64,000 nt of DNA from Costus lasius (lineage: Eukaryota; Streptophyta; Magnoliopsida; Zingiberales; Costaceae): contig CM050451.1 in the NCBI GenBank assembly GCA_027563935.2, positions 97,057,565 through 97,121,564 of the forward strand, written 5' to 3'. Position 1 is the first letter of the stretch. Each line of letters begins with the position of its first letter. Shown piece by piece: positions 20,984-32,542 of the stretch. The position numbers and the translations under genes are program-made. The notes under the pieces are model-generated. The model was not told where the DNA came from and did not search any database. It saw only the letters and a program-made list of their open reading frames with translations.

Positions 20984-23900
20984 TCAAGCTAGAGCAAATA
21001 TGTCAATCATGCCTAGCTTGTTACAAAAATCATGAAATTTTGTTGAGTTGAGAGCCTTAGTAAAGATATCAATGACTTGGTCTTCAGATTTGGTATATTG
21101 AGTGTTGATCTGGTGATTCAGAATGACATCTTTGACAAAATGACAGTCAATCTCCACATGTTTGGTTCTTTCATGAAATAAGGGATTGTTTGCAATGAAT
21201 ATAACCGATTGATCATCACAGTGCATGACCATTGGAGTAACAATAGCTATATTGAAATCTTGCAATAGACTCTTGATCCACATGAGCTCACACGTAGTAT
21301 GAGCCATTGCCCGATATTCAGCTTCGCAACTGGATCAAGATACAACATTTTGTTTCTTGCTTTTCCATGTGACTAGATTACCCCCAATGTATGTGCAAAA
21401 CCCCGAGATGGATTTTTGATCATTAATGTTTCCTGCATAATCTGCATTAGAGTAGGACTTAATAGTGAGTTGTCGTCCCTTTTTATATAGAAGACCCTTG
21501 CCTGGAGACTTCTTGATATATTGTAACATTTTTAGCATTGCCTGCCAGTGGTCTTTCTTGGGGAACTGCATAAAGTGACTAACAACATCCACTGCGAATG
21601 ATATATCCGGCTATGTGACAGTGAGGTATATAAGTCTGCCAACAACTTGCCGATACACAGTAGGATCAGTGTCTTTAGATTCCTTCCACTTACTATATCA
21701 TTCATTAGGAACCATAGGAACATCAGTGGGTTTGTAATCAAGCATTCCTGTGTCAGATAAAAGATCAAGTATATACTTCCTTTGAGACAGATGAATATTT
21801 GAGCCCTTGTAAGCAATCTCAATTCCTAGAAAGTATCTAGGTTTACCCATATCACGAAGAGAAAAATGAGACTGTAAAAACCTTTTAGTCTCATCTATGC
21901 CTCTAGAATCACTTTCTGTGAGAAGAATATCATCGACGTAAATAGCCAAGATAATGATTCCATTGGTCGACTTACGAATAAATATTGAATGATCAGACTT
22001 CGCGTGAAGAAATCCAAATTTCGATATGATAGTAGAAAACTTCTGAAACTATACCCGAGGACTTTGTTTAAGTTCATATATAGCTTTACGCAACCTGCAT
22101 ACCAACTCCCCCTGCTAGACATAACTCGGAGGTTGATGCATATAAACTGCCTCATTAAGATCACTGTATAAGAAGACATTTTTGATGTCTAACTGATGAA
22201 GAGACCACCCAAGGGAGATGGCAAGCGAGAAGATGATACAGACATAATTCAATCGAGCACAGGAGAGAAGGTGTCAGAATAGTCAACCCCGTACACCTGA
22301 GTAAATCCTTTTGCCACAAGACGAGCTTTGTAGCGATCGACGGACCCATCTGGATTGTGTTTTATGGCATAAACCCATTTGCAAGGCACAGGACGAGCCC
22401 CTGAGGGTAATGGTACAAGGGTCCATGTGTGCTGAGAAATAAGAGCTTCCATTTTTATATCCATAGCAGCCTTCCAGTGGGACTGAGAGAGAGCCTCAAA
22501 GATATTACGTGGCAAACCATCAGATGAGATAGTAGTAATAAATGTACAATGGGAAGGAGAAATGCAAGAATAAGAGACAAATTCAGAAATGGAATACTTA
22601 GCTGTGGCCCAACGACCCTTGTGTAGGGCAGTCGAGAGATCATCGGTTGCAGGTGGTAGACTCTTAGGTAAAAGGTGGATTGGTGTAGGAGCTTCTGTGG
22701 TGACGGCCCTATTCCATCGCCGGTAAACCTGCAGAGGTAAATGCTCATGGTCCACAGAAGGAGGTACCTGAGGAGATGTCACGGGAACATCCTGAGAGCA
22801 TGGTATAGGGAGAGGAATAGGGGTGGTTGAGGGTTGAGGACTCCTGACGCAGTGTTGGTTTGGAGAAAAATAGTGTAGACTCAAAGAAGGATACATCCAT
22901 GCTAGTAAAGTACTTGCTGTGAGTGGGATCAAAATATCTGTACCCCTTTTGTGTCCTAGAGTACCCAAGGAAAATACATTTTGTAGAACGAGGACTTAGC
23001 TTATCCACACCAAGAGAGAGATTGTGGACATAACAGAGGCAACCAAAGGTCTTGGGCGGAACAGGAAATATAGATTGGCTGGGGTAGAGTATAGAGAGGG
23101 GAGATTTACCGTGCAAGGAAGAAGTTGGTACACAATTTATCAGAAAAGTAGCAGTGAGGACAACATCACCCCAAAAGTTTTAGGCACATGCATATGAAAC
23201 ATTAAGGTACGAGAAACATCAAGTAGATGACGGTTCTTGCGTTCAACAACACCATTTTGGGGAGAAGTATAGGGGCACGTTGTTTGGTGAATAATGTCGT
23301 GTAAACCACAAAACTCTTGAAAGACTGAACTGGTATACTCAAGAGCATTATCAGTGCAGAGTGTTTTCAGTGGCAAGCCAAATTGATTCTTGACCTCAGC
23401 ATAAAAAAGTTTAAATGCATTAAAAGCATCAGAATGATTCTTCAGTAAAAAGACCCAACACATGCATGAATAGTCATTGATAAATGTGACAAATTATTTA
23501 AAACCATCTCTGGTGATTACAGGACTAGGACCCCATATATCTAAATGAACAATATGAAACGGAGTAGTAGTTGGTGGATTAGTACTGCTAGGAAAAGAGG
23601 TCCTATGGTGCTTGCCAAACTCACAAGCTTCACATTCAAAATTAGGACAGGACTTCAGCAACAAAAATTGCTCAACTTTGCTAGGTGAGACATGACCTAA
23701 CCGACAGTGCCATGTAAAGGGAGATGATGTAGACAAAAGCACCTGAGCAGTATCCAGTGCAAGATCGGTGAGGACATAGACACCGCCAGCTTTAAGCCCC
23801 TCACCAATCTTCGCCTTCGTCCTAAGGTCCTGAACAATACAATAGGAAGCAAGGAATGTTACAGAGAAATTTAGGCTTTTTGTGAGGGCATAAACAGAAA

Positions 23901-24489
23901 TGAGATTGATAGGAAATTTAGGAATATAAAGAACATCAGAAAGTATAAGCTTGGGACTTAAGTGAACAGTTCCCTTTCTGTGGACAGGAATAAGAGACCC
24001 ATCTGCAATTGACACTGGGCTATAGTTGGTACCAAGATGTAAGGAAGCAAATAGTGAACGATTACCTGAAACATGAGACATGGCACCAGAATCTAAAACC
24101 CAAGTATTAGCAGAGGCAACGAGAGAAGTAGCACCGGAGACGCCTAGCGCCGTAGCCATTAAGGAAGAGGTGGAAGCTTCAGCTTGAGTGGCCAATCTAA
24201 CAAGGCATTAATACTTAGTAGAAGAGACCGTGATGGTCGAATCAGTAGATGATGAGGAGGCTGAGGTGACCGCCGGTCCTAGAGCAGGTGCTCCACTATC
24301 AACTACCATTTTGGCATAAGATGACTTGCCAAACTTCTTCCAGCATCGATCAGAAGGATGATTGCTTCGCCCGCAATGTTCATAAGAAGTAGAGACATGA
24401 CCACATCCTTTGCCCCGACTAGAAGATTCGCGTCTGCCTCCTTGGGGAGCAAGGAGGGCACTACTAGTATCAGCAAAAGGAGTGACCAC
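20984..24489 (-). pseudogene. Ty1/copia gag-pol polyprotein, broken
   Basis: In minus-strand order: a CCHC-like knuckle with its first Cys lost (YEHCGRSNHPSDRCWKK, near 24370); a protease with WVLDSGAMSHVSG (24090); GAG-pre-integrase WHCRLGHVSPSKVEQF and CEACEFGKHH (23690-23600); integrase core with TDNALEYTS and NGVVERKNRHLL (23360-23230); reverse transcriptase starting [12 protein letters not shown] and [14 protein letters not shown] (22480-22320), with the catalytic AIYVDDILL (21940); and RNase H with DCDDQS-like and TKHVEIDCHFVKD (21230-21150). The frame is broken into at least seven pieces by stops and frameshifts. It is not functional. The clade is not certain. Confidence 0.88.
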
Positions 24490-24772
24490 GGAGACACGCA
24501 GGAGGTGTGAGTAAACTGTTGGGAAACCCCGGGGACATTTTATAATTTTTTGGCATTACAGACATTACATACGCAGCGGAATAATGTCCCCGAACAGGCC
24601 GGTCCCAAAAACCCAGTGAAGATCGCATGCGAGGGAGTCGACACGATGTGATAGGAAGTACCTCAAGCAAGTAAAGAGATGTCGATGTCGAGATAGGCAC
24701 CCACATGTTTTCCCTCTGCAGTCTCACACACACGGACTCCTCGAGCTCTCTTCTTCCGCGCTTGGTGCTAGC

Positions 24773-26263
24773 TGATGTCTCGTATTTATGTAATCTTTTT
24801 GACTAATGTTTCCTCGTGAATCAAGACATATTTTCATGCTTTTACATCTCTTTTCAGCTTAATTCACTTAATATCTTCAGAAGCTTCACTACTTGTCATA
24901 TTTGTTAAATACAGGAAAATTCACTCGTTTCTAGAGCTATACGGATGCACAATCACATACCCGAGTGAATCTGAATTTATGATAAGAAATTTAGCTTCAG
25001 ACGAGAGCTAGAATTCAGCCGCATTCAGCATTTATTGCCAGCTCTCAAGACACAAGCCATCAAGAGAAGACACACGCCAACAAGACACACGCCATCAACA
25101 TTCATGAACAAGCACTAAAGAGGAGACATTCATGAATGAGCATTGATTAAACACATTCATGAATGTTGATTTATTAAGGGATGTTCATGAATGGCGCCAT
25201 ATTAAAGGATGTTCATGAATGGAGGCACCATGAAAAGGCACCATGACGAGGTACCATGAAGAGGTACCTTGAAGTGGCACATTGAAGAGGCGCCTTGAAG
25301 ACTATAAGAGGGATGAGTTCTTTCTTCAGAGGGGGGAGTCGAAGGCAAGAAGAGGATTGCGCCAAGAGCTTAAAGGACTGGTTCCAAGGCAAGAGAACAA
25401 CATTCCAAAGAGAGAAAGGCGACATCAAGGGAGGAGCAGAGGAGTTTGTCTTAGTTCTTTTCTCTTTTCTACTTTGTTCTGTCACCTTTACATCTTAATC
25501 ATAAATCTTGTACTTGTAGTAACCATGTGTGTATTAGCGTAAAACCTATATCAGGATTCGGGGGTAGCCCGTCTTTATGATTTACAAGTATTAATGTTAA
25601 GAATTGCTTTCCGATATATCTATTGAGACCATTTGATCCAGATTTATTTCATTCGTGTTTATCGATTTTCGGCCGGATTGGTTTTCGCGCTTTAGTTGAT
25701 TGTGGTAACAATTGAGAGGTGAATCACAATCAACACATTCTCCTTGATCAAACTTGTGTGGGTGAATCACAATCAACACATTCTCCTTGATCAAACTTGT
25801 GTGCTCTATTGCGAGAGTCGTAGAGACCACTTGGGGAATCTTGGTGTCCTGATTCACACGATCTACCTCTGCTTAGTCCACCGCGAGAGTAGGAGACTAA
25901 CTAAGTAGAATGTGGAGTTGTCCACCACGAGAGTAGGAGACTAACTCAGTTGTTGAGTCGCGCACCCGAGACGGGCACGGCTCAAGAGGACACATCCTTG
26001 GTTTTCTAGAGATTATCAAAGCAGTACTTCTCATTACGCATATAAGTTCAAAGACGTGGTGAAACCCGATATCCCTATTTCTCTCTCTTCGTTCGACCTT
26101 CGTTTTATTACGTTCTTTTTAATTAGAATTGCGACACCATCTATGACCCTCATTCGTTTAGCTATTGATTGTACGATTAGTCGGTAATTTACACTAGTCC
26201 TCGTGGGAACAATATCTTAAGTACTACATCAGTAAGCCATGCGCTTGCGGATTTTGTGCAACA
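24773..26263 (+). mobile_element. Solo LTR B (1491 bp), same family as A
   Basis: It starts TGATGTCTCGTATTTATG and ends TTTTGTGCAACA, with the exact 5-bp duplication CTAGC on both sides (24768-24772, 26264-26268). The uninterrupted target, CTTGGTGCTAGCCTCG, is seen at about 59538. Relative to A it has more ATTCATGAAT palindromes (25091-25222), a longer GAGGCACC run (25224-25303), and a duplicated AATCACAATCAACACATTCT block (25722-25800). Confidence 0.93.
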
Positions 26264-27652
26264 CTAGCCTCGGGAAGAAGATCCAAGCCTTAGGTCACAC
26301 TTCAACTTGCGCCACCTCCAAGGTACATGCGCCAAGATGAAGTAGAGGAGAAGAAGTCGCCAAGTCCAAGTCCTTCTTGCGTCAAGAGGAGGAGAAGAAG
26401 ACTTGTGCTTGCGGCTAGATGATGGAGGAAGAGAAGTTGCGCCAAGAGCCTCCAAGCTTTCGCCCCTCTCTATTACTTACGCCTCTAAGGATTGTAACAT
26501 ATGTGAGGGGGCGGCTAGGTGCTCTTTTATAGGGCAAGAAGCAGTTTTTGAAAGGCTAGGATCAAGACAAGTGGGCAGCTAGGATGAGAAGGTTTGAGGC
26601 TGTTGTATCCCAACAAGTAGGTAAACTAAACTTATTCTTAAAGTCACAGCCAGAACCTAAGTGTTGGTGCACAGGGACTTGTCACCCCCTGATACGGCTC
26701 TAAAAACTAGTTTGGTCACCACACTTGTTGTTATCTCCGCAAGTGCACGGATGCTCGAAGTAATAATTAAGATATCGAACCCACAGAGGCCTATGTTGTC
26801 GAATACCAAATAGTTGATTTCTTACTATCTAGGCTAATCGAAGTAGTGAGAATAGCAATTGGAAGCTAAAACAGAATTATCAGAGAGAAAAACTGGGGTT
26901 AGGGTTTCATTCACTTTAACTTTTATGACTAGATATGAATAAGGATTTCGTCAGTTCAAATTTATCATGATGAAGATGTAATTTACTTAATAAAAGGATT
27001 GTTTCACTTTCGTGCAAACAACCACACAGGGATTTATCTTCGCTTTCGCGCAAGATTCGTCCCAACGCTGAAGATAAGTAAATCATCAAATGATGAACTC
27101 AAGGATCACTTTCGTGCATCCGAATTCTAGGTTGATAATCTCTTGTGGAGTCTCAAGGATCACTTTCGTGCATCTGAGTCCCTACACTAGTTTTACTCAT
27201 GGATCTGCAACGTTCCGATCCTTGCTTTCGTACAAGATCTCCATGCTTGACAAATAGACTCGATTTATAGGTTCATGTTATAATCATGACAATTAATCTA
27301 CTAGAACAGATCAAATTAGATCTAACCTAAGGAAGGGATCCTAACATGCAATTCTAGGGTTCCAAGTTCTCAAGCAAATCACCTTTCAGTCTCATTGAGA
27401 AAATTCTAAAAACATAATTAGTAACATGGACTTATAGAGAGTCTAAGTACAATTATCACATGAGCAAAATCATCATGCTAAGATTAAACTCAACGAAATA
27501 GTGAAAAAGTAGTTATCTAGTCATTAGAAATTAAGTGAATTACTTCCCCATGTCCCAAAAGTAGTTTAAGCTATCATCATGAAGGAATTACAATAAGTCA
27601 TGGTTTTAGAGGATCAAAAATCAAAGGAAAAGAGAAGTTTAGAAAATACAGC

Positions 27653-27678
27653 ACGGTTGTGAAGTATTTCACAGTCGT
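27653..27678. repeat. Decayed 26-bp palindrome in W1
   Basis: Same position in the LTR as the perfect palindrome at 49770-49795, but with three C/T or G/A changes that break the symmetry. Confidence 0.7.
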
Positions 27679-28065
27679 AATTTGCAAAGATCGTCGATGA
27701 ACAGTGTCGGTGACTCCTTTTTCTTCGATTTCGCTTCCAATTGATCTCCTTTCGAACTAAAACTTCTGGCATGTTGTCTCCTCCTTCAGATGATGCTTTA
27801 GTATGAAAATCATGGCCGGAGATCGTTTGGATTGAGCGCAGCGGCGAAACCCTAGGCGGCGGTGTGAATCCCAATTTCTCTCTCGACAGTCGATGAAAAT
27901 TGGGGCTTCTAGTGTGTGTCCGTTCCTTTCGTCCCAAAGCTCCTTTTGCTTCTTACGGTATCCAATTTGGGGTTCTGGATCGCTCGCAATCCTCTCCGCA
28001 AGATTCGGGCGTTAAAGTTGACCTAGGTGTCGTGTTCAAAACAGGAATTACGACAGTGGAATAGT

Positions 28066-28409
28066 TTACGACACTGCCGTAAAATCGCTCAAGTCTTCTA
28101 TTTTGATGTCATCCGGGAATTATGGCACCGTAATCTGGTTTACGGTAGTGCCGTAAAATCGGCTGAACTCTCTGTTCGCGAATGTCTGGCAATTACGGCC
28201 CGTGTAGTTTCTTACGGTAGTGCCGTAATATTGAGCGAAGTTTCTGTTCTGAAGCGTTCTGAAATACAGTACCGTAATATTGTTTACGGCGGTGTCGTAA
28301 AATCTGAAAAACTTTATGTTCGGAAATTCTTCAAAATACGGTAGGGCTCGAATTTTACGGTACTGTCTGAAAATACGGTACCGTAAAATGGATTACGGCA
28401 CTGCCGTAA
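28066..28409. repeat. 72-bp tandem array of TTACGG...CCGTAA palindromes in W1
   Basis: Near-palindromes of the TTACGGCACTGCCGTAA type start at 28066, 28140, 28212, 28284, 28355 and 28393, that is spacings of 74, 72, 72, 71 and 38. Each unit also contains a TTACGGCCCGT or GTACCGTAA word and a GTTCTGAA or GTTCGGAA word. Confidence 0.85.
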
Positions 28410-29856
28410 TTGCTGACTTACTCCGTTTTACGTGAAATTTCTTGGGTGACCTCCTCTTGATGATGGGAATCCTTCTATATATTTGATTTTGCATGAAAAT
28501 AACTAAAAATAGTGCCTTTTTACCTGAAAATCATCAAAAACAAAGAAGAGTGTAGATTCCGCAGATATTGATAAAATATGGCATAAAAACAAGAAAAGTC
28601 TATGAATATGACATATAAATATTAATAAAATGGCATAGAAATCACGATGAATGTCGGTGTCATCAGAGGTAAGGAAAATCTCCAAGACATTTCCATAATT
28701 CACATTCAACCCTTCCTTTTGTGCCCACACCCTTCCTTGTGCGCCCAGGCCTTGCCTTGCGCCCCAAGAAATGCCAGAGGCATTCATACCATAAGGGATA
28801 AGGGGGAGGCGCCAATTGCTACCTTATGAAGCAAATTGCGCCACTTCTCCCCATTATGCCCATAGGCACCTAGGGGAGAAGTCTTCTCCCCATTATACCC
28901 TTTTGATCCTTCTTCTCTTCATGACAACTTATTAGTGAGCCAAACTTAGCAATGGGCCTAGCCTAAAGTCCATTACCCATGTTTAACAAAGCTATTGGAT
29001 CCAATCCAATTTAACCCAAGGTCAAATGAGGCTAACCATGGTTAATCCGGCCAATATGCCAAAAATAGAAGTTGACTCCAATAAGTTTCTTCCATCTCAT
29101 CAGGCCCATTGGCGCTGATGAAATCTCCAAAATAGATCCGAGTTATCCAATAACTCGATCATAAGGCTTCCCGATCAATACGAGAACTCGAGTGTCTTGG
29201 TGTGTGACCCTGTAGGTCCCTCTGACGTTGGCAGTGCAGACCTAAGGTCTCACAAGCAGTGAGTGGCACCTAGCAGTGCATCGCTGCTACCCAAGTCATC
29301 GGAATAGATATCGACATCGACATCCCCATCATCGCAATAGGTGCAGATACATTACAGTCCTTTTGCCAAACTGATATCCAATTGGACAAGTGTGTCATCA
29401 CTTATTTTCATCCAATCACATGGCTATGACTAAATCAGGTGTTTACCTGGGTATGGCCATACACTTTCAGTCATAGACCATAGAGGAGCTCCATGGATAT
29501 CATACTTCCTAAAGGAAGGGGCAAATCCTTGATCTGTCAATTGGTCTTCTCATATGGGTCGTGACATGCTCAATGACAACCTTTATGACCTCCCAATTAC
29601 GGCAAGGTGTTGGGTTGCATCAAAACATGTCTCTAACCATATAGAAGAGTCAATGACCTCAAGTCTAAGGATCAATGCATCTCCTATCACTTGTGAGGAT
29701 AACTCATGACACTAAGTCATAGCCTCATAGCGGGTCGGTCCAGTATATCCATCACTAATATACCTATATGCCTGCGTTAGCACCGCGTGCCTACCCAGCT
29801 CATATACTAGTCTCATGGATACCATAGCTGTCCTATATCCACTAAGGTATATTGAC

Positions 29857-30879
29857 TAGGTTTGAAAAGAATAGATCTGACGTTGCGATTCACCTCTCAG
29901 TCCTTCTCGTAACGTCTAAGACGTAAAATTACTTGATCAGGGTAATTTACGGAATAAACATAATTCTAATCAAATCAAATCTATAAAAATCATGACAAAG
30001 ATTGAAGACAATATATTTAATCCATGAATCATCAACGGGCTACACCCCAAATCTAGAAAATAGGTTTACACGTTCATATTCAAAGCAAACAGCATGTTCA
30101 TCGATGAAAATTGCATGGAAACTTAAGAATATTACAGGAAATCGCTAGACAAGTAATTAGAAAAGCTTCCTCTCGATGTGGAGACGAAGATGAAGCATCC
30201 AATTCTTCCTTTGCGCTGCTTTCCTGATCGAATTCTGCCCTGGAAGTGATTTTCACCGTCGTCGCCTCCTCTGTTCATTTTCGTGTGTAGAAGCCCCCAA
30301 AATCCTTCATTTTATAGTCTAATCAATATAGAACCCATCTAGGAAGATTTCTGGAGAGTTTGGTTCAATTCTGGTTCAGTTTGAAGTCAAATCGAGTAAG
30401 AAACCGAAAGGGCGGACGTTTTTACGGCTCGTAATAAGTTTACGGCCACGGCCGTAATTCTTTCTGTGTGTACAGGCTTTATATCACAAAAATATTCACG
30501 GACCGTAATAGATTTACGACTTCACCTGTGAAAGTTTCTGTGCATTCCAACACTTAGCCGTTTTTCACCCACTACTCGAACTCGAAATTACAGCCGACCT
30601 AGAATTACAGCCAAGGCTGTAATTCTCGCGTTCTTCACTATTTCAACTCCAAATTCGACATGTAAGCTCGTGATCTCCTCGGGAATCATGCTTTGGCTTC
30701 AAAACTCATGAAATCAATCATTTTTACACTATTTTACCTACATTTTCAATAAAACTAAGAAAAGTGAAGATTTTGTGCCAAGTGAAGTAAAAACATTAAA
30801 AGTTGTATAAAATCATTCAATTAAGCCCAAAATATCATATAAAATATAGGCAAAAACATGGTGTAAATGCAACGCATCA
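29857..30879 (-). repeat. 3' LTR of Y, truncated
   Basis: It matches 40324-41353 throughout, ending AAATGCAACGCATCA. It joins copia LTR1 near AGGTTTGAAAA at about 29856. Its palindromic block is at 30420-30625 (TTTACGGCCACGGCCGTAAT, then ACAGCCAAGGCTGT). Confidence 0.85.
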
Positions 30880-31397
30880 AAAATCCTAGACTTAAATTTG
30901 CTTGTCCTCAAGCAATACTTTGATATGTATGAAGAATGTAATGATAAGGAATAATCTTATTTGTTTTTGCCCCTAATAACATCCTTAGTCCACAAATTAA
31001 GCAATCAATCTTTCTAACTCAGGTAATTCAAGAAAAATCATAATAGAAATAAATTCCCAAGAGGTTACAATCTAAGAAAGATAAAATTCACAATTCATGT
31101 CATAGTATTCATTCTTCACACACTAAATATCAGATACTTTCAACTTAATAAATCTATCTTACTGAACACACAAAAATTTATTTCAAGAATCTCAGTGATG
31201 TTAAAAATAAGAGATTTTAAAAGCAATTTGGTCTTTAAACTATCATATGCTATTTACCGTTAGCATCATAACATTGTTTAAAGTATACCATAGAGTAGTA
31301 TAATTTAACTCATAGTCTCAATCTAGGGTCAACGGAGTTGTCCACTTAACCTACAGCTTTCTCTTTTTCTCTAATTTTTTTTCTTTTTTATTTATTA

Positions 31398-31454
31398 GAC
31401 TTCAACTCATGTCTTCGGTACCACTACTAAATTTAGCAGTGCCAAGTAGAGGAG
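31398..31454 (-). promoter_or_regulatory. Conserved stem-loop box in Y
   Basis: On the minus strand: ACTTGGCACTGCTAAATTTA, then GTAGTGGTACCGAAGACATG and AGTTGAAG. CACTGCTAAA pairs with TTTAGTAGTG in a ten-pair stem with one G-T pair. The same box occurs twice in Z. Its role is unknown; its location between coding remnant and 3' LTR suggests RNA packaging, stability or reverse-transcription signals. Confidence 0.55.
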
Positions 31455-32470
31455 TCTTTTCTCTCTCTTTTTCTTCTTCTTTTTTTTTATATTTTTCTAG
31501 AGAAAACCGATCAGTGGTATGATACTTAAATCGTTATCGATGCTTGATCACAACAGATTTAAAGTATACCAACTCGTGGTATAATATAACTCATAACTTA
31601 AGATTTCTCAACTAGAGGAGTTGGAGCAAATCTTAGTTAAATAAATATCACCAAATTTCTCTTCATAAAAATTTCTATCAAGCAAAAATAAATAAATTAA
31701 ACTTCAAGTATAAAGATACTATGCATGTGTCCTATGAACATATAACAATTCACATATGCATTTTATCAATACCAGAATTGAATTTACCAACAATTTAAGT
31801 CTATATGAAATTTCAAAAATTCCCTATGTTATCAAATTAATCACTCAAAATGTTTCATAAGAAAAATTAAGGATAAAACAAGTTTGATTATCCTTAAAAA
31901 TCATAAACATGCAAAATACATACCTATAAAGCTTTGAAGAAAAAGCAAAATATATGAGGACACCCTAGACTTAAATTGTTGCATATACATAGACATTAAA
32001 ATCAATGAATCATAGATTTTAGAAAAAATGTTGCAAGAGTTCTCTTTTATAATGTGGGCGAAAACCTATTCAGTTATATCAAAAGATGAAAACATGATCC
32101 CGAAAAATCTAGAAACTGTATCACATTAAAGATAATCATATTTTACAATGTAAACAAGTTTCAAACATTAAATACCATCATGTTTCATTTTCAAAATCAT
32201 ATTAACCATACTCACAAAGAAGATATCGTAAGAATCATGGTCCGTGAGTGACTCACGGCTACACCCATGAAAGTTTCGTTTGGTGCTTGTTTTTCATGTA
32301 AAAATTTTCCAAAAATTCCTGCACATAAAATAACTTATTAAAAGATTTTCTATCAATAAAAATTCATCAATACATGCTGCAAAAAGTCATAAAAATTAAA
32401 AGAAAATAAATTTAGTAAAGAAAAATCGAAACTAAAAATGTTGGAATGGAAAAAGTGCAAAGCCTCTAGG

Positions 32471-32514
32471 TTCCCTCCCAGGAAGCGCTTGTTTAAGGCC
32501 ATTAGCTTGACCAT
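32471..32514 (-). promoter_or_regulatory. Conserved box after the gag frame of Y
   Basis: On the minus strand: GGTCAAGCTAATGGCCTTAA followed by ACAAGCGCTTCCTGGGAGGG. It is shared with X (35440-35484) and Z (45472-45516), and is of a kind I recall from plant gypsy elements. Function unknown. Confidence 0.6.
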
Positions 32515-32542
32515 AACTTCATGTCATGGTGGAGTTAGTGAA

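Larger units (their letters stand above)
20895..24516 (-). mobile_element. Decayed Ty1/copia element, 5' part missing
   Basis: Read on the minus strand, gag zinc knuckle, protease, integrase, reverse transcriptase and RNase H follow in copia order. They end in a polypurine tract (CTTGAGGGGGAG, 20977-20988 on this strand as pyrimidines) and a short LTR at 20895-20976, whose ends TGTTAG and CTAACA are inverted. The upstream gag start and 5' LTR are absent: at 24517 the sequence changes abruptly to the LTR of another copia family. Confidence 0.85.
26601..28662 (-). mobile_element. Element W1: LTR plus a short internal stub
   Basis: The LTR is 26726-28662 on this strand (TGTTGTTATCTCCGC to GAATGTCGGTGTCA), the reverse orientation of W2 at 48785. 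Bases 26601-26725 match, in reverse complement, the stub after the W2 LTR (AGTTTTTGGAGCC-like primer site, then a GGGAGTGACAA-like word). It interrupts copia LTR1 between GTTTGAG and TAAGGAAA. The other LTR and internal body are missing and no clear target duplication is seen, so it is a deletion derivative. Confidence 0.75.
24517..29856 (-). mobile_element. Copia-family LTR (LTR1), twice interrupted and truncated
   Basis: Three segments, 24517-24772, 26269 to about 26600, and about 28668-29856, align in order with the LTR at 59293-61253. They start with the same TGTTGGGAAACCCCGGGGAC. The gaps are filled by solo LTR B and by element W1. The last 170 or so bases of the LTR are missing at the junction with element Y near 29856. 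On the left it cuts off the first copia element. No target duplication can be found because the right end is lost. Confidence 0.85.

Noticed and set aside
28030..28420. CRISPR-like array (regular 72-bp spacing of short palindromes)
   Set aside because: Spacing is regular, but the intervals are themselves repeated, the host is a plant, and the array lies inside an LTR with no cas genes.
26606..28662. Exact target duplication for W1
   Set aside because: GAGG occurs near both borders (26596-26599 and 28666-28669), but extra bases separate it from the TG...CA ends, so it cannot be counted as a duplication.
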